From Stutzerimonas xanthomarina (GTDB lineage Bacteria; Pseudomonadota; Gammaproteobacteria; Pseudomonadales; Pseudomonadaceae): a stretch of DNA of 64,000 nt. The position numbers and the translations under genes were made by a program. Of this stretch, positions 56,205-64,000 are shown one piece after another. Position 1 is the first letter of the stretch. Each line of letters starts with the position of its first letter. A model generated the notes under the pieces. The model worked only from the letters and a program-made list of their open reading frames with translations. It ran no database searches and was not told where the DNA came from. The stretch is taken from positions 186,001 through 250,000 of the forward strand of contig NZ_RHQM01000002.1 in NCBI RefSeq assembly GCF_003935375.1. Reading direction: 5' to 3'.

Positions 56205-57143
56205 ATGTCTCGCGAAATTCGCATCGCTACCCGCAAGAGTGCCCTGGCCCTGTGGCAGGCCGAATACGTCAAGGCGCGCCTGGAGGCGTCGCACCCAGGG
56301 TTGAAGGTCAGCCTGGTGCCGATGGTCAGCCGCGGCGACAAGCTGCTTGACGCGCCGCTGGCGAAGATCGGCGGCAAGGGCCTGTTCGTCAAGGAGCTGG
56401 AAACAGCGCTGATGGAGAACGAAGCGGACATCGCCGTGCACTCCATGAAGGACGTGCCGATGGAGTTTCCCGAAGGGCTGGGCCTGTACTGCATCTGCGA
56501 GCGCGAAGACCCGCGCGACGCCTTCGTCTCCAATCATTTCGACGACCTCGATGCGCTGCCGCCCGGCAGTGTGGTCGGCACCTCGTCGCTGCGCCGTCAG
56601 GCCCAGCTGCTGGCGCGTCGGCCGGACCTGAAGATCCAGTTCCTGCGCGGCAACGTTAACACCCGACTGGCCAAGCTCGATGCTGGCGAGTACGACGCCA
56701 TCATTCTCGCTGCCGCCGGGCTGATCCGCCTTGGCTTCGGTGAACGCATCCGCTCCAGCATAAGCGTCGACGAGAGCCTGCCGGCCGGCGGTCAGGGTGC
56801 GGTCGGCATCGAATGCCGTACCACCGACAGCGAACTGCATGCGCTGCTGGAATGCCTGAACCACGCGCCGACCGCGACACGTGTCGTCGCCGAGCGCGCC
56901 TTGAACAAGCGCTTGAACGGCGGCTGCCAGGTGCCGATCGCCTGTTACGCGGTGCTCGAAGGCGAGCAGCTGTGGTTGCGCGGATTGGTCGGCCAGCCGG
57001 ACGGCACCGTGCTGCTGCGCGCCGAGGGCCGTGCGCCCGCCGCCGATGCCGAGGCGCTGGGTGTGCAGGTTGCCGAAGCGCTGCTGGATCAGGGCGCGGA
57101 GCAGATTCTCCAGGCAGTCTACGGCGAGGCTGGTCACGCGTGA
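56205..57143 (+). CDS. hemC: Porphobilinogen deaminase (hydroxymethylbilane synthase)
   Basis: HemC joins four porphobilinogens into hydroxymethylbilane. The 312-residue protein starts [23 protein letters not shown] and has the conserved [56 protein letters not shown], and the dipyrromethane-cofactor Cys in [13 protein letters not shown] near residue 242. The ATG at 56205 is preferred over a TTG at 56199. The last codons overlap hemD by 4 bases. Confidence 0.97.
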   Translation: MSREIRIATRKSALALWQAEYVKARLEASHPGLKVSLVPMVSRGDKLLDAPLAKIGGKGLFVKELETALMENEADIAVHSMKDVPMEFPEGLGLYCICEREDPRDAFVSNHFDDLDALPPGSVVGTSSLRRQAQLLARRPDLKIQFLRGNVNTRLAKLDAGEYDAIILAAAGLIRLGFGERIRSSISVDESLPAGGQGAVGIECRTTDSELHALLECLNHAPTATRVVAERALNKRLNGGCQVPIACYAVLEGEQLWLRGLVGQPDGTVLLRAEGRAPAADAEALGVQVAEALLDQGAEQILQAVYGEAGHA

Positions 57144-57910
57144 CCAGCTGGCGTCTGCTGCTGACCCGGCCGGCCGAGGAGTGTGGCGCGGTTGCGGACG
57201 TACTGGCTGAAGCCGGGATTCACAGTGCCAGCCTGCCGCTGCTGGCGATCGAACCCTTGCCGGAAGCCGCCGAGCAGCGCGCGACGATTCTCGAGCTGGA
57301 TCGCTACTGCGCGGTCATCGTGGTCAGCAAGCCGGCGGCCCGGCTGGGTATCGAGCTACTCGATCGCTATTGGCCGCAACCTCCGCTCGGCCCAGCCTGG
57401 TTCAGCGTCGGTGCCGCTACCGGCGCGATACTCGCCGACTACGGACTGGACGCCAGCTGGCCGGAGCGCGGCGACGACAGCGAGGCGCTGCTGGCGCTGC
57501 CGCGGCTCGGCGAGGCGTTGGTACGACCCGATCCGAAGGTGCTGATCCTGCGTGGGGAGGGCGGCCGCGAGCTGCTCGCCGAGACATTGCGCGCGCGCGG
57601 GGTGCAGGTGGATATCCTCGAACTGTACCGGCGCTACCTGCCCGATTACCCCGCGGGAACACTCGCCGCCACGCTCCGCTCGGAACGGCTCAACGGCCTG
57701 GTGGTCAGCAGTGGGCAGGGTTTGCTGTCGCTGCGTGAGCTGGCGGCCGATACCTGGCCCGAAATGCTTGAGCTACCCTTGTTCGTACCCAGTCCGCGGG
57801 TGGCGGAGATGGCTCGGCAGCTGGGCGCCAAACGAATTGTGGATTGCCGCGGCGCCAGCGTCGCGGCCTTGCTGGCGGCGTTGCGGGAAACCGCGGTGAC
57901 CGCCTCCTGA
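57140..57910 (+). CDS. hemD: Uroporphyrinogen-III synthase
   Basis: HemD cyclises hydroxymethylbilane to uroporphyrinogen III. The 256-residue protein starts with the GTG at 57140 (GTGA overlap with hemC) as [26 protein letters not shown] and shows the two-domain HemD pattern, with [70 protein letters not shown] and a C-terminal [25 protein letters not shown]. The family is divergent, so the call leans also on the hemC-hemD-hemX-hemY order. Confidence 0.94.
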   Translation: MTSWRLLLTRPAEECGAVADVLAEAGIHSASLPLLAIEPLPEAAEQRATILELDRYCAVIVVSKPAARLGIELLDRYWPQPPLGPAWFSVGAATGAILADYGLDASWPERGDDSEALLALPRLGEALVRPDPKVLILRGEGGRELLAETLRARGVQVDILELYRRYLPDYPAGTLAATLRSERLNGLVVSSGQGLLSLRELAADTWPEMLELPLFVPSPRVAEMARQLGAKRIVDCRGASVAALLAALRETAVTAS

Positions 57911-57926
57911 AGCAAAGGATGGAAAC

Positions 57927-59120
57927 GTGAGCGAAGCAGACTCCAAGAAAGAACCGCTGCAACCCCCCGCCAGTGAGCCGACCCCCGCTGTTGATCCGGT
58001 CAAACCCGCCAAGCCTGCGCCATCCAGGCCGGCGTCCAGCGGTGGCGGGAAGTCTCTTGCGGCTCTGGCCTTGCTGGTCGGCCTGGGCGGTGTGGCGCTT
58101 GGCGGCTATGGCGTCTGGCAGCTGCAGCAGCTTGGCGCCGGCGAGGATCGTCAGCTCGAAGCCCTGCAGAGTGCCGATGAGAAGACTCGCCAGCTGGCCG
58201 AGCGTGAGCGTGAGCTGGCGGCACGTCTGGGCCGGCTGGAGCAGCTGCCTTCGGCTAGCGAGCTGGAGGAGCGGCGGCGCTTGCTGGCGACATTGCAGAG
58301 CGATCAACAGCGCCTTTCCGGGCGTGTCGAGCAGGTGCTCGGTGCCAGTCGCGAAGAGTGGCGCCTGGCCGAGGCCGAACACCTGCTGCGCATGGCAATG
58401 CTGCAGCTCTCGGCCATGCAGGACGTGAACAGCGCCGAGATGCTGGTGCACGAAGCTGACCTGATTCTGCAGAAGCAGGACGACCCCGGTGCCTACAGCA
58501 CGCGGCAGAAACTGCTGGAAGGGCTCGAGGCCCTGCGCAGCCTGCCGGAGCTCGATCGCACCGGGCTGTTTCTGCAGCTCGGCGCCTTGCGCGGGCAGAC
58601 CGCTCAGCTCAGCGCGCTGGCACCGGAATTCGTCAATGGCGAGGCGCAGTCGGAAAGCGCGCAGGACAGCCGCTGGCAGCGTTGGCTGAACGAGCTGACG
58701 CGCTATGTGCGTGTGGAGTTCGATGCCAGTGGCGACGTCAAGCCGCTGCTCGCCGGGCAGACCCTGGGGCAGGTGCGACTGGCCCTTTCGCTGGCCATCG
58801 AGCAGGCCCAGTGGGCGGTGCTCAATGGCAATGCCGAGGTCTACCGGCAGTCGCTGGAACAGGCCAGCTCTGTGCTCAAGGATCACTTCAGCGAAGACAA
58901 TGGCCAGGCGAGTGGCCTGCGCAAGCGTCTCGACGAGCTGTCACGGCGCGAGGTGGAGGTGACCCTGCCTGATCTCGCGCCAGCATTGCAGGCGCTGCAG
59001 GGCTACGTGCAGAAGCGTGAGCGCGGCGATGACGCGCAAGCGCCGGAATCGTCTGAATCCTCAGATTCGCCGGCTCAGCCCGAGGCCGAGAATGAGGCGC
59101 AGGAGGCTCAGCGCACATGA
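57927..59120 (+). CDS. hemX: HemX, membrane-anchored protein of the hem operon
   Basis: The 397-residue protein begins at GTG 57927 with a Pro/Ala-rich cytosolic tail of about 35 residues, then one membrane helix (SLAALALLVGLGGVALGGYGVWQLQQ), a coiled coil rich in Leu/Glu/Arg, and the conserved EWRLAEAEHLLRMAMLQL segment of HemX. It is often annotated as a uroporphyrin-III C-methyltransferase but lacks SAM motifs; a scaffolding role in haem synthesis is more likely. It overlaps hemY by 4 bases. Confidence 0.93.
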   Translation: MSEADSKKEPLQPPASEPTPAVDPVKPAKPAPSRPASSGGGKSLAALALLVGLGGVALGGYGVWQLQQLGAGEDRQLEALQSADEKTRQLAERERELAARLGRLEQLPSASELEERRRLLATLQSDQQRLSGRVEQVLGASREEWRLAEAEHLLRMAMLQLSAMQDVNSAEMLVHEADLILQKQDDPGAYSTRQKLLEGLEALRSLPELDRTGLFLQLGALRGQTAQLSALAPEFVNGEAQSESAQDSRWQRWLNELTRYVRVEFDASGDVKPLLAGQTLGQVRLALSLAIEQAQWAVLNGNAEVYRQSLEQASSVLKDHFSEDNGQASGLRKRLDELSRREVEVTLPDLAPALQALQGYVQKRERGDDAQAPESSESSDSPAQPEAENEAQEAQRT

Positions 59121-60337
59121 AACGTCTGGCTCTTGTATTCATCCTTCTGCTGGCGATCGCGGGCTTTCTCGGCTGGGCAATCAGCCAGAGTGCCGGCTAC
59201 GTGCTGATCACCTACGACCAGTTCCGCTACGAATCCAGCTTCTGGGTATTCCTCGGCCTGGTCGCCTGCCTCTGGCTGGTGGCCATGGTGGTGCACTGGT
59301 TGCTCGGGCTGCTGCAGGTCTCCGGGGCGCTGGTCAACCCCTGGTCGCGCCGGCACCGCGCCCGGCGGGTGGATAAGGCTTCTCGCCGTGGGTTGCGCGA
59401 GCTTGCCGAGGGGCAGTGGGCGCCGGCGCTGGGGCATCTGCAGTTGGCGGCAGAAAAGGATCAGCAGCCGCTGGTGCATTACCTGGGTGCTGCGCGCGCA
59501 GCCAATGAGCTGGGTGAATATACGCAGAGCGACGAGCTGCTGCAGAAGGCGCGCGAGCGCGAGCCCGAGGCGGCGCTGGCGATCGGCCTGACGCAGGCGC
59601 AGCTGCAGATCGCCCGCGGCCAGTATGTCGAGGCGCGCGCATCGCTTGGTGAACTGCAAAACGACCATCCGCGTCACCCTTACGTTCTTACCTTGCTCCA
59701 GCAACTCTACGTGCAGCTGGAGGACTGGTCGGCGCTGTGCCGGTTGCTGCCGGAGCTGCGCAAGCACCGCGTGCTGCCACCGGCACGCCTGAACGAGTTG
59801 GAAGTGCTGGCCTGGACTGCCGCGGTGGAACAGGCCGGTCAGCCGTCCGAACTGCCTGCCGAGACCAGCCTCGAAGCGCTGAACCAGCGCTGGCAGACTG
59901 TGCCCAGCGCGCTGCGCAGCGAGCCGTTGGTGGTGCGTGCGTATGCGGATGGGCTCGCTCGTCTCGGCGCCCAGGTGAAGGCCGAAGAGGTGCTCTACAC
60001 GGCGATCAAACGCCAGTTCGATGATCGCCTGGTCGAACGCTATGGAAGGGTGCAGGGCCGCGATCCGGCGCGCCAGCTCGCACACGCCGAAGGCTGGCTC
60101 AAGGATCATCCACAGAACCCGGTGCTGCTGCTGGCGCTGGGGCGGATCAGCCTGCGCAACGAGCTGTGGGGCAAGGCGCGTGATTACCTGGAGGCGAGTC
60201 TGCGCTTCGATCATCGTCCGGAAACCTGTGCCGAGCTGGCGCGGCTGCTGGCTCAGCTGGGTGATACCGAAAGCAGCAATCGGCTATTCCAGCAGGGCGT
60301 GGTTCTGCTCGATCGCAATCTCCCGGCCACCTTGTGA
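59117..60337 (+). CDS. hemY: HemY, TPR-containing haem-biosynthesis-associated protein
   Basis: The 406-residue protein has two N-terminal membrane helices (residues about 4-24 and 42-68; LALVFILLLAIAGFLGWAI and FWVFLGLVACLWLVAMVVHWLLGLL) and then a long alpha-solenoid of TPR-like repeats (LRELAEGQWAPALGHLQLAA ..., LTQAQLQIARGQYVEARASL). This is the proteobacterial HemY of the hemCDXY cluster, not the unrelated protoporphyrinogen oxidase named HemY in Bacillus. Start ATG overlaps the hemX stop. Confidence 0.95.
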   Translation: MKRLALVFILLLAIAGFLGWAISQSAGYVLITYDQFRYESSFWVFLGLVACLWLVAMVVHWLLGLLQVSGALVNPWSRRHRARRVDKASRRGLRELAEGQWAPALGHLQLAAEKDQQPLVHYLGAARAANELGEYTQSDELLQKAREREPEAALAIGLTQAQLQIARGQYVEARASLGELQNDHPRHPYVLTLLQQLYVQLEDWSALCRLLPELRKHRVLPPARLNELEVLAWTAAVEQAGQPSELPAETSLEALNQRWQTVPSALRSEPLVVRAYADGLARLGAQVKAEEVLYTAIKRQFDDRLVERYGRVQGRDPARQLAHAEGWLKDHPQNPVLLLALGRISLRNELWGKARDYLEASLRFDHRPETCAELARLLAQLGDTESSNRLFQQGVVLLDRNLPATL

Positions 60338-60444
60338 TCGGTTAGTCAGGTCCGCCATGTGGCGGGCCTGACGCTGCCGCGCAGCTTGTAAGCCTATCGA
60401 CGTTTCCACTACCGTAGCGAACTTTTCCAGCTAGTGGAGCCATC

Positions 60445-60936
60445 ATGCGCCTGGCCAGCCCTCGTTCCCTGTTCGCTCTCGCCTCTCTGGGCAGCGCCCT
60501 GCTGATCACCATCGCGCTCTACATGGAGCACGTGATGGGGCTTGCGCCTTGCCCACTGTGTATTGTCCAGCGCATCTGCGTCATCGGTTTCGGCCTTTTC
60601 TGCCTGGCGGCGGCGATTCACGGGCCGGCAAAGACGGGGCGGCGTGTCTACTCCGGTTTCGCCTTGCTCTTCGTGGCTGCCGGCGCGGCCACGGCGATTC
60701 GCCAGATCTGGTTGCAGAGCGTGCCGGCCGATCAGCTGCCGAGCTGCCTGCCGAGCCTGGAATACATGATGGAGGCGCTGCCATTCCAGGAGATCGCGCG
60801 GCTGGTGCTGCACGGTACCGCCGAGTGCGCCGAGGTGAGCTGGACCATGCTCGGCCTGAGCATCCCCGAGTGGAGCCTGCTGGGCTTCATCGGCATGGCC
60901 ATCGTCTGTGCGTGGCAACTGCTGCGTCGCGACTGA
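60445..60936 (+). CDS. dsbB: Disulfide bond formation protein DsbB (DsbH-type)
   Basis: The 163-residue membrane protein has four helices and the two redox Cys pairs of DsbB: CPLC (Cys36/Cys39) in the first periplasmic loop and Cys101/Cys128 in the second. It reoxidises DsbA and passes electrons to quinone. P. aeruginosa has two copies; the one near hemY-algQ is named dsbH or dsbB1. GGAG precedes the ATG at 60445. Confidence 0.94.
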   Translation: MRLASPRSLFALASLGSALLITIALYMEHVMGLAPCPLCIVQRICVIGFGLFCLAAAIHGPAKTGRRVYSGFALLFVAAGAATAIRQIWLQSVPADQLPSCLPSLEYMMEALPFQEIARLVLHGTAECAEVSWTMLGLSIPEWSLLGFIGMAIVCAWQLLRRD

Positions 60937-61195
60937 ACCGATCTTTACCTTCCCCCGGCGAACTCCCGTCACGCTTGTGCGGTCTTCTTCTCGACGTGCG
61001 GCATCCACCCGGTGCCGCTGCGCTCGCAAGATTCGTCGGCATTTTGCTTGATGCTTCGAGCAGCGCGGCATAGTCTGCTCGTGCGGTGACGGATTCTTGC
61101 CACTCGTCACCGTCACTCACCCAAAGGCCGATACCGAAAGACAAAAACGTCTCGGAATGGCGTAAAGCAACATCGATTAGGGAAGTGAGGTCATC

Positions 61196-61663
61196 ATGCT
61201 CGAGAGCTGTCGGAATGCCCAGGAACGCTGGGGTGGTGTACATCTGCTGATCGACCGTTGGTTGAACGAGCGCCACGCGCTTATCAATGCGTACGACGGG
61301 CTGCATACCGAGCGTGACGATGCCGCCGCTCGCCAGGCCCTGCAGCGGTTTTGCGAATATCTGGTCGACTACGTCTCTGCCGGCCACTTCGAAATCTATG
61401 AACAACTGCTCGCCGAGGCCGAAGCCTTCGGTGATGCTCGCGCCATCGAACTGGCCAAGCAGATATATCCGCGTATCGAAACCATCACCCAAGTCTCGCT
61501 GGGCTTCAACGATCGTTGCGAGAAGGGCGATTGCCTGGGTAGCCCGGGCTTGGCCGATGAGCTCAAGAAACTCGGTCAGCTGTTGCATGAGCGGTTCGAG
61601 CTGGAAGACTGCCTGATCGAGGTGCTGCATACCGCGCACAAGCAGGCGGCTGCTCCGGCCTGA
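61196..61663 (+). CDS. algQ: Anti-sigma-70 regulator AlgQ (Rsd family)
   Basis: The 155-residue all-helical protein matches Rsd/Alg[26 protein letters not shown] near residues 12-36, [32 protein letters not shown], and [15 protein letters not shown]. AlgQ binds region 4 of the housekeeping sigma factor and in P. aeruginosa is a positive regulator of alginate. A 259-base gap upstream carries its own promoter region. GAGG precedes the ATG at 61196. Confidence 0.94.
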   Translation: MLESCRNAQERWGGVHLLIDRWLNERHALINAYDGLHTERDDAAARQALQRFCEYLVDYVSAGHFEIYEQLLAEAEAFGDARAIELAKQIYPRIETITQVSLGFNDRCEKGDCLGSPGLADELKKLGQLLHERFELEDCLIEVLHTAHKQAAAPA

Positions 61664-61765
61664 GATCTTCCATCCGCTGCGGCGGGTATGGCGCTTCGCG
61701 TCCCCTGGCGGCCACCTGGCGGGCCGTCTAGTATGGGGGCATCGTTCCCGCCAGGAGGCACTTTC

Positions 61766-62620
61766 ATGCCCGCGAAGAAGAATTCGGTCACCACTCCGCT
61801 GCATCTGTTGCAGCAGCTTTCCCACAGTCTCATCGAGCATCTGGACAAAGCCTGCAGCCAGGCGATCAAGGATGCCGAAAGTGCGCTCGCCAAGCTGCAA
61901 AAGCAGCGTGGCAAGGCGCAAGACAAATTGACCAAGGCGCGCGCCAAGCTCGACGAGGCCGGCAGCACGGGCAAGACCAAGGCGCAGACCAAAGCGCGCT
62001 CCCGGCTCGGCGAGCTGGAAGAATCCCTTGCATTGCTGCAGAGCCGGCAGAGCGAAACCCTGACCTACCTGGCCGACCTCAAGCGCGATGCCGAGCAGAG
62101 CCTGAAGCTGGCTCAGGGCATCCGCAAGGTCGCAGATGACGCTGACAAGGCCTTGCGCGCCCAGCAGCAGGCGACGGCCGTCAAGCCCGCCGCAACCTCC
62201 CGTCCGGCTGCGCGCAAGCCGGCCAGCAAGGCCGCCTCGACTGCAGCCAAATCGGCAGCAGCATCCGCCAAGGCTCCGACCACCAAGGCAGCGACAGCGC
62301 CGGCCGCTAAAACGCCAGCCAAGGCTCTAACGAAAGCACCGGCCAAGACAGCAGCGAAGACTCCAGCTGGCGGTGCCGCGGCCAAGCCTGCAGCCTCACG
62401 TCCTGCACCGGCCAAGGCACCGGCTCGCGCCCGCTCGGCTACTGTGTCCAAACCCGCTGCGGCCGCGCAATCAGCTGACAGTGCAGCGCCCGCCGCGGCT
62501 GACTCAGCGGCCAAGCCTGCGACTGCGCAGCCCGCCGCCAAGGCCGTGGCGAAAAAGCCTGCCACTCGCAAACCTGCAGCCAAGCGCACCGCGACTCAGA
62601 CACCGGCCAGCTCCAGCTGA
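61766..62620 (+). CDS. algP: Histone-H1-like regulator AlgP
   Basis: The 284-residue protein has an N-terminal helical domain (residues 1-130; TPLHLLQQLSHSLIEHLDKACSQAIKDAESALAKLQ) and a C-terminal half made almost only of Lys, Ala, Pro, Thr and Ser in imperfect KPAA/KAPA repeats, as in P. aeruginosa AlgP/AlgR3. The basic tail binds DNA non-specifically. The P. aeruginosa repeats are prone to deletion. The ATG at 61766 follows AGGAGG. It overlaps the convergent TIGR02444 gene by 25 bases. Confidence 0.93.
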   Translation: MPAKKNSVTTPLHLLQQLSHSLIEHLDKACSQAIKDAESALAKLQKQRGKAQDKLTKARAKLDEAGSTGKTKAQTKARSRLGELEESLALLQSRQSETLTYLADLKRDAEQSLKLAQGIRKVADDADKALRAQQQATAVKPAATSRPAARKPASKAASTAAKSAAASAKAPTTKAATAPAAKTPAKALTKAPAKTAAKTPAGGAAAKPAASRPAPAKAPARARSATVSKPAAAAQSADSAAPAAADSAAKPATAQPAAKAVAKKPATRKPAAKRTATQTPASSS

Positions 62621-63072
62621 GTCTGATAGGCCGCGTTGCGCAGGGTTTCCAGCGCAACGCGGCAACTACCTTTCGGCGCAAGAGTGCTCAACCACTGGTT
62701 GGCGTCAGCGCTTTCGTCCCATTCGCGGCTTGCCGTCTGTAGCCGTTCCAGCAGGCTGCGCTCGGCTTGCAGTTCCAGTGTCTTGAGTGTTTTGCGCAGT
62801 TCTCGCAGCGCTTCGTCCTGTTCAGCCGGCGAGCGCCATGCCTGACGCAGTTCGCGCAGCGGCTCCACCACTATGTGTCGCCAGGGTGCGGCGACCTCTT
62901 CCAGCACACACATCCGCTCCAGATTGCAGGCCACCCCGCGCGCTTCCAGCCAGGCCGCGCAGATCAGCACACAGACGTCCGCCCCCTGACTTTGCAGTTC
63001 CAGGCAGGCAGTCTCGACCCCCTCTCGTGCGTAGCAGTTGAGGGCAAACGTCCAGAGATCCAGGTTGGGCAT
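62596..63072 (-). CDS. TIGR02444 family protein
   Basis: The 158-residue protein fits the TIGR02444 family of Pseudomonas: NLDLWTFALNCYAREGVETACLELQSQGADVCVLICAAWLEARGVAC, then LEEVAAPWRHIVVEPLRELRQAWR and a long C-terminal helix. It is cytosolic and of unknown function. It lies convergently between algP, with which it overlaps by 25 bases, and an ABC-F gene on the opposite strand. Confidence 0.87.
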   Translation of the reverse strand: MPNLDLWTFALNCYAREGVETACLELQSQGADVCVLICAAWLEARGVACNLERMCVLEEVAAPWRHIVVEPLRELRQAWRSPAEQDEALRELRKTLKTLELQAERSLLERLQTASREWDESADANQWLSTLAPKGSCRVALETLRNAAYQTQLELAGV

Positions 63073-63141
63073 AAGTGGTACGCCTTTTTTTGCGGGTGGC
63101 CCGGCTGGCTTTCCAGGCGAACTGATAAACTCGCCAGCATT

Positions 63142-64000
63142 ATGATCCGACTCCAGAACCTCACTCTACAGCGTGGCCCTCAGCGTTTGCTGGAAGGCGC
63201 CGAGCTGACCCTGCACCCCGGCCAGAAGGCCGGCCTGATCGGCGCCAATGGCGCTGGCAAATCCACCCTCTTCGCGCTGCTGCGTGGCGAGCTGGTGCCC
63301 GACGGCGGCGATTGCCAGTTGCCGCCGGACTGGCGCATCGCGCACATGCGCCAGGAGATCGATACCCTCGATCGCCTGGCGGTGGACTATGTGCTCGATG
63401 GCGACGTCGAGCTGCGGCGCATTCAGCGCGAGCTTGCCGCCGCCGAACAGGCCCACGATGGCAATGCGCTGGCGCGTCTGCACACCGAGCTGGACAACGT
63501 CGACGGCTACAGCGCTGACGCCCGCGCGCGCAAGCTGCTCGCCGGGCTGGGCTTTGCCAACGAGCAGATGGCGCTGCCGGTCAGCAGCTTCTCCGGTGGC
63601 TGGCGCATGCGTCTCAACCTCGCCCAGGCACTGATGTGCCCGTCCGACCTGTTGCTGCTGGACGAACCAACCAACCACCTGGATCTTGATGCGATCCTCT
63701 GGCTCGAGGACTGGCTCAAGGGCTACCCCGGCACCTTGCTGCTGATTTCCCACGACCGCGACTTCCTCGACTCGGTGGTCGATCACGTCATCCATCTGGA
63801 ACAGCGCAAACTGACGCTCTACCGCGGCGGCTACTCGGCCTTCGAAAGAACTCGCGCCGAGCGTCTGGCGCAGCAGCAGCAAGCCTTCGAGAAGCAGCAG
63901 GCGCAGCGCGCCCACATGGAAAGCTATATCCGCCGCTTCAAGGCCCAGGCGACTAAGGCACGCCAGGCCCAGAGCCGGATCAAGGCGCTGGAGCGCCTCG
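63142..64000 (+). CDS. ABC-F family ATPase (YheS/Uup-like), cut by window edge
   Basis: The frame starts at ATG 63142 and runs past the end. The visible 286 residues contain the first ABC domain: IRLQNLTLQRGPQRLL, Walker A GANGAGKSTL, ABC signature SSFSGGWRMRLNLAQAL, Walker B LLLLDEPTNHLDLDAILWLE, and then the ABC-F linker with RFKAQATKARQAQSRIKALERL. ABC-F proteins act on the ribosome. The order algP-TIGR02444-ABC-F follows P. aeruginosa PA5253-PA5251. Confidence 0.9.
   Translation, partial: MIRLQNLTLQRGPQRLLEGAELTLHPGQKAGLIGANGAGKSTLFALLRGELVPDGGDCQLPPDWRIAHMRQEIDTLDRLAVDYVLDGDVELRRIQRELAAAEQAHDGNALARLHTELDNVDGYSADARARKLLAGLGFANEQMALPVSSFSGGWRMRLNLAQALMCPSDLLLLDEPTNHLDLDAILWLEDWLKGYPGTLLLISHDRDFLDSVVDHVIHLEQRKLTLYRGGYSAFERTRAERLAQQQQAFEKQQAQRAHMESYIRRFKAQATKARQAQSRIKALERL

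Noticed and set aside
61127-61134. GCCGATAC resembling a sigma-28 -10 element before algQ
   Set aside because: No matching -35 (TAAAGTTT-like) is present at the required distance, and algQ is not a motility gene.
61766-62620. Repeats in algP considered as a CRISPR or tandem-repeat array
   Set aside because: They are imperfect codon-level KPAA repeats within one open frame with no unique spacers.

Overview
The window is a high-GC gammaproteobacterial chromosome segment that reads as Pseudomonas/Stutzerimonas, most likely the Pseudomonas stutzeri group. The evidence is gene content and order matching the P. aeruginosa arc algC-dut-coaBC-radC ... pauB4-lrp-dadA ... pauR-cytochrome c5-xpt ... 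rep-proE ... betT-comM-ubiK-glnK-amtB-yjbQ-sutA ... xerC-dapF-lysA-lppL-cyaY-rnk-cyaA ... argH-algZ-algR-hemCD-hemX-hemY-dsbB-algQ-algP. Two amtB genes behind glnK and an nnrS gene also fit P. stutzeri, a diazotrophic or denitrifying relative. No rRNA, tRNA, CRISPR array, prophage or intact insertion sequence was seen.

Layout. 1-3008: algC (cut by the window edge), dut and coaBC on the minus strand, radC divergent. 3012-11420: accessory block with a membrane protein, a thioesterase, a two-part 3-hydroxyacyl-CoA dehydrogenase, an unusual chemoreceptor, an Mpo1-like protein, a periplasmic protein of unknown role and a phospholipase-D-like lipoprotein, plus a small inverted-repeat element at 9714-9860. 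11465-17723: amino acid and polyamine catabolism (pauB4, lrp/dadR, dadA, ridA, pauR), cytochrome c5, a cupin and xpt; the alanine racemase dadX expected here is missing. 17860-27716: a metabolic block lying between xpt and rep, with a DUF1080-GH13-GH13 sugar operon, a GAPDH-cyclodeaminase pair, and an iron alcohol dehydrogenase/semialdehyde dehydrogenase pair with its IclR regulator, then a PAQR membrane protein. 27813-35644: rep, a GGDEF-EAL protein, a BCCT choline/betaine transporter, comM and ubiK.

35645-40052 is the nitrogen-control locus: a good sigma-54 promoter and NtrC-like site precede glnK-amtB1-amtB2, followed by yjbQ and sutA. 40124-44721 is a minus-strand lysine/recombination operon (lppL-lysA-dapF-DUF484-xerC-HAD). 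44911-54041 holds cyaY, rnk, a frameshifted class I adenylate cyclase gene, small conserved proteins, nnrS, an acetyltransferase, a P-loop kinase-like protein and argH. 54248-64000 holds the alginate/virulence two-component pair algZ-algR, the haem genes hemC-hemD-hemX-hemY in overlapping order, dsbB, the anti-sigma factor algQ, the histone-H1-like algP and the start of an ABC-F ATPase.

Most of the window is well-known core genome. The points most worth a second look are the cyaA frameshift near 47442, the hairpin that buries the pauR ribosome binding site, the altered GH13 conserved region I in the 18458-20077 enzyme, the short inverted-repeat element at 9714-9860, three unassigned perfect operator-like palindromes, and the second palindrome beside the glnK promoter.
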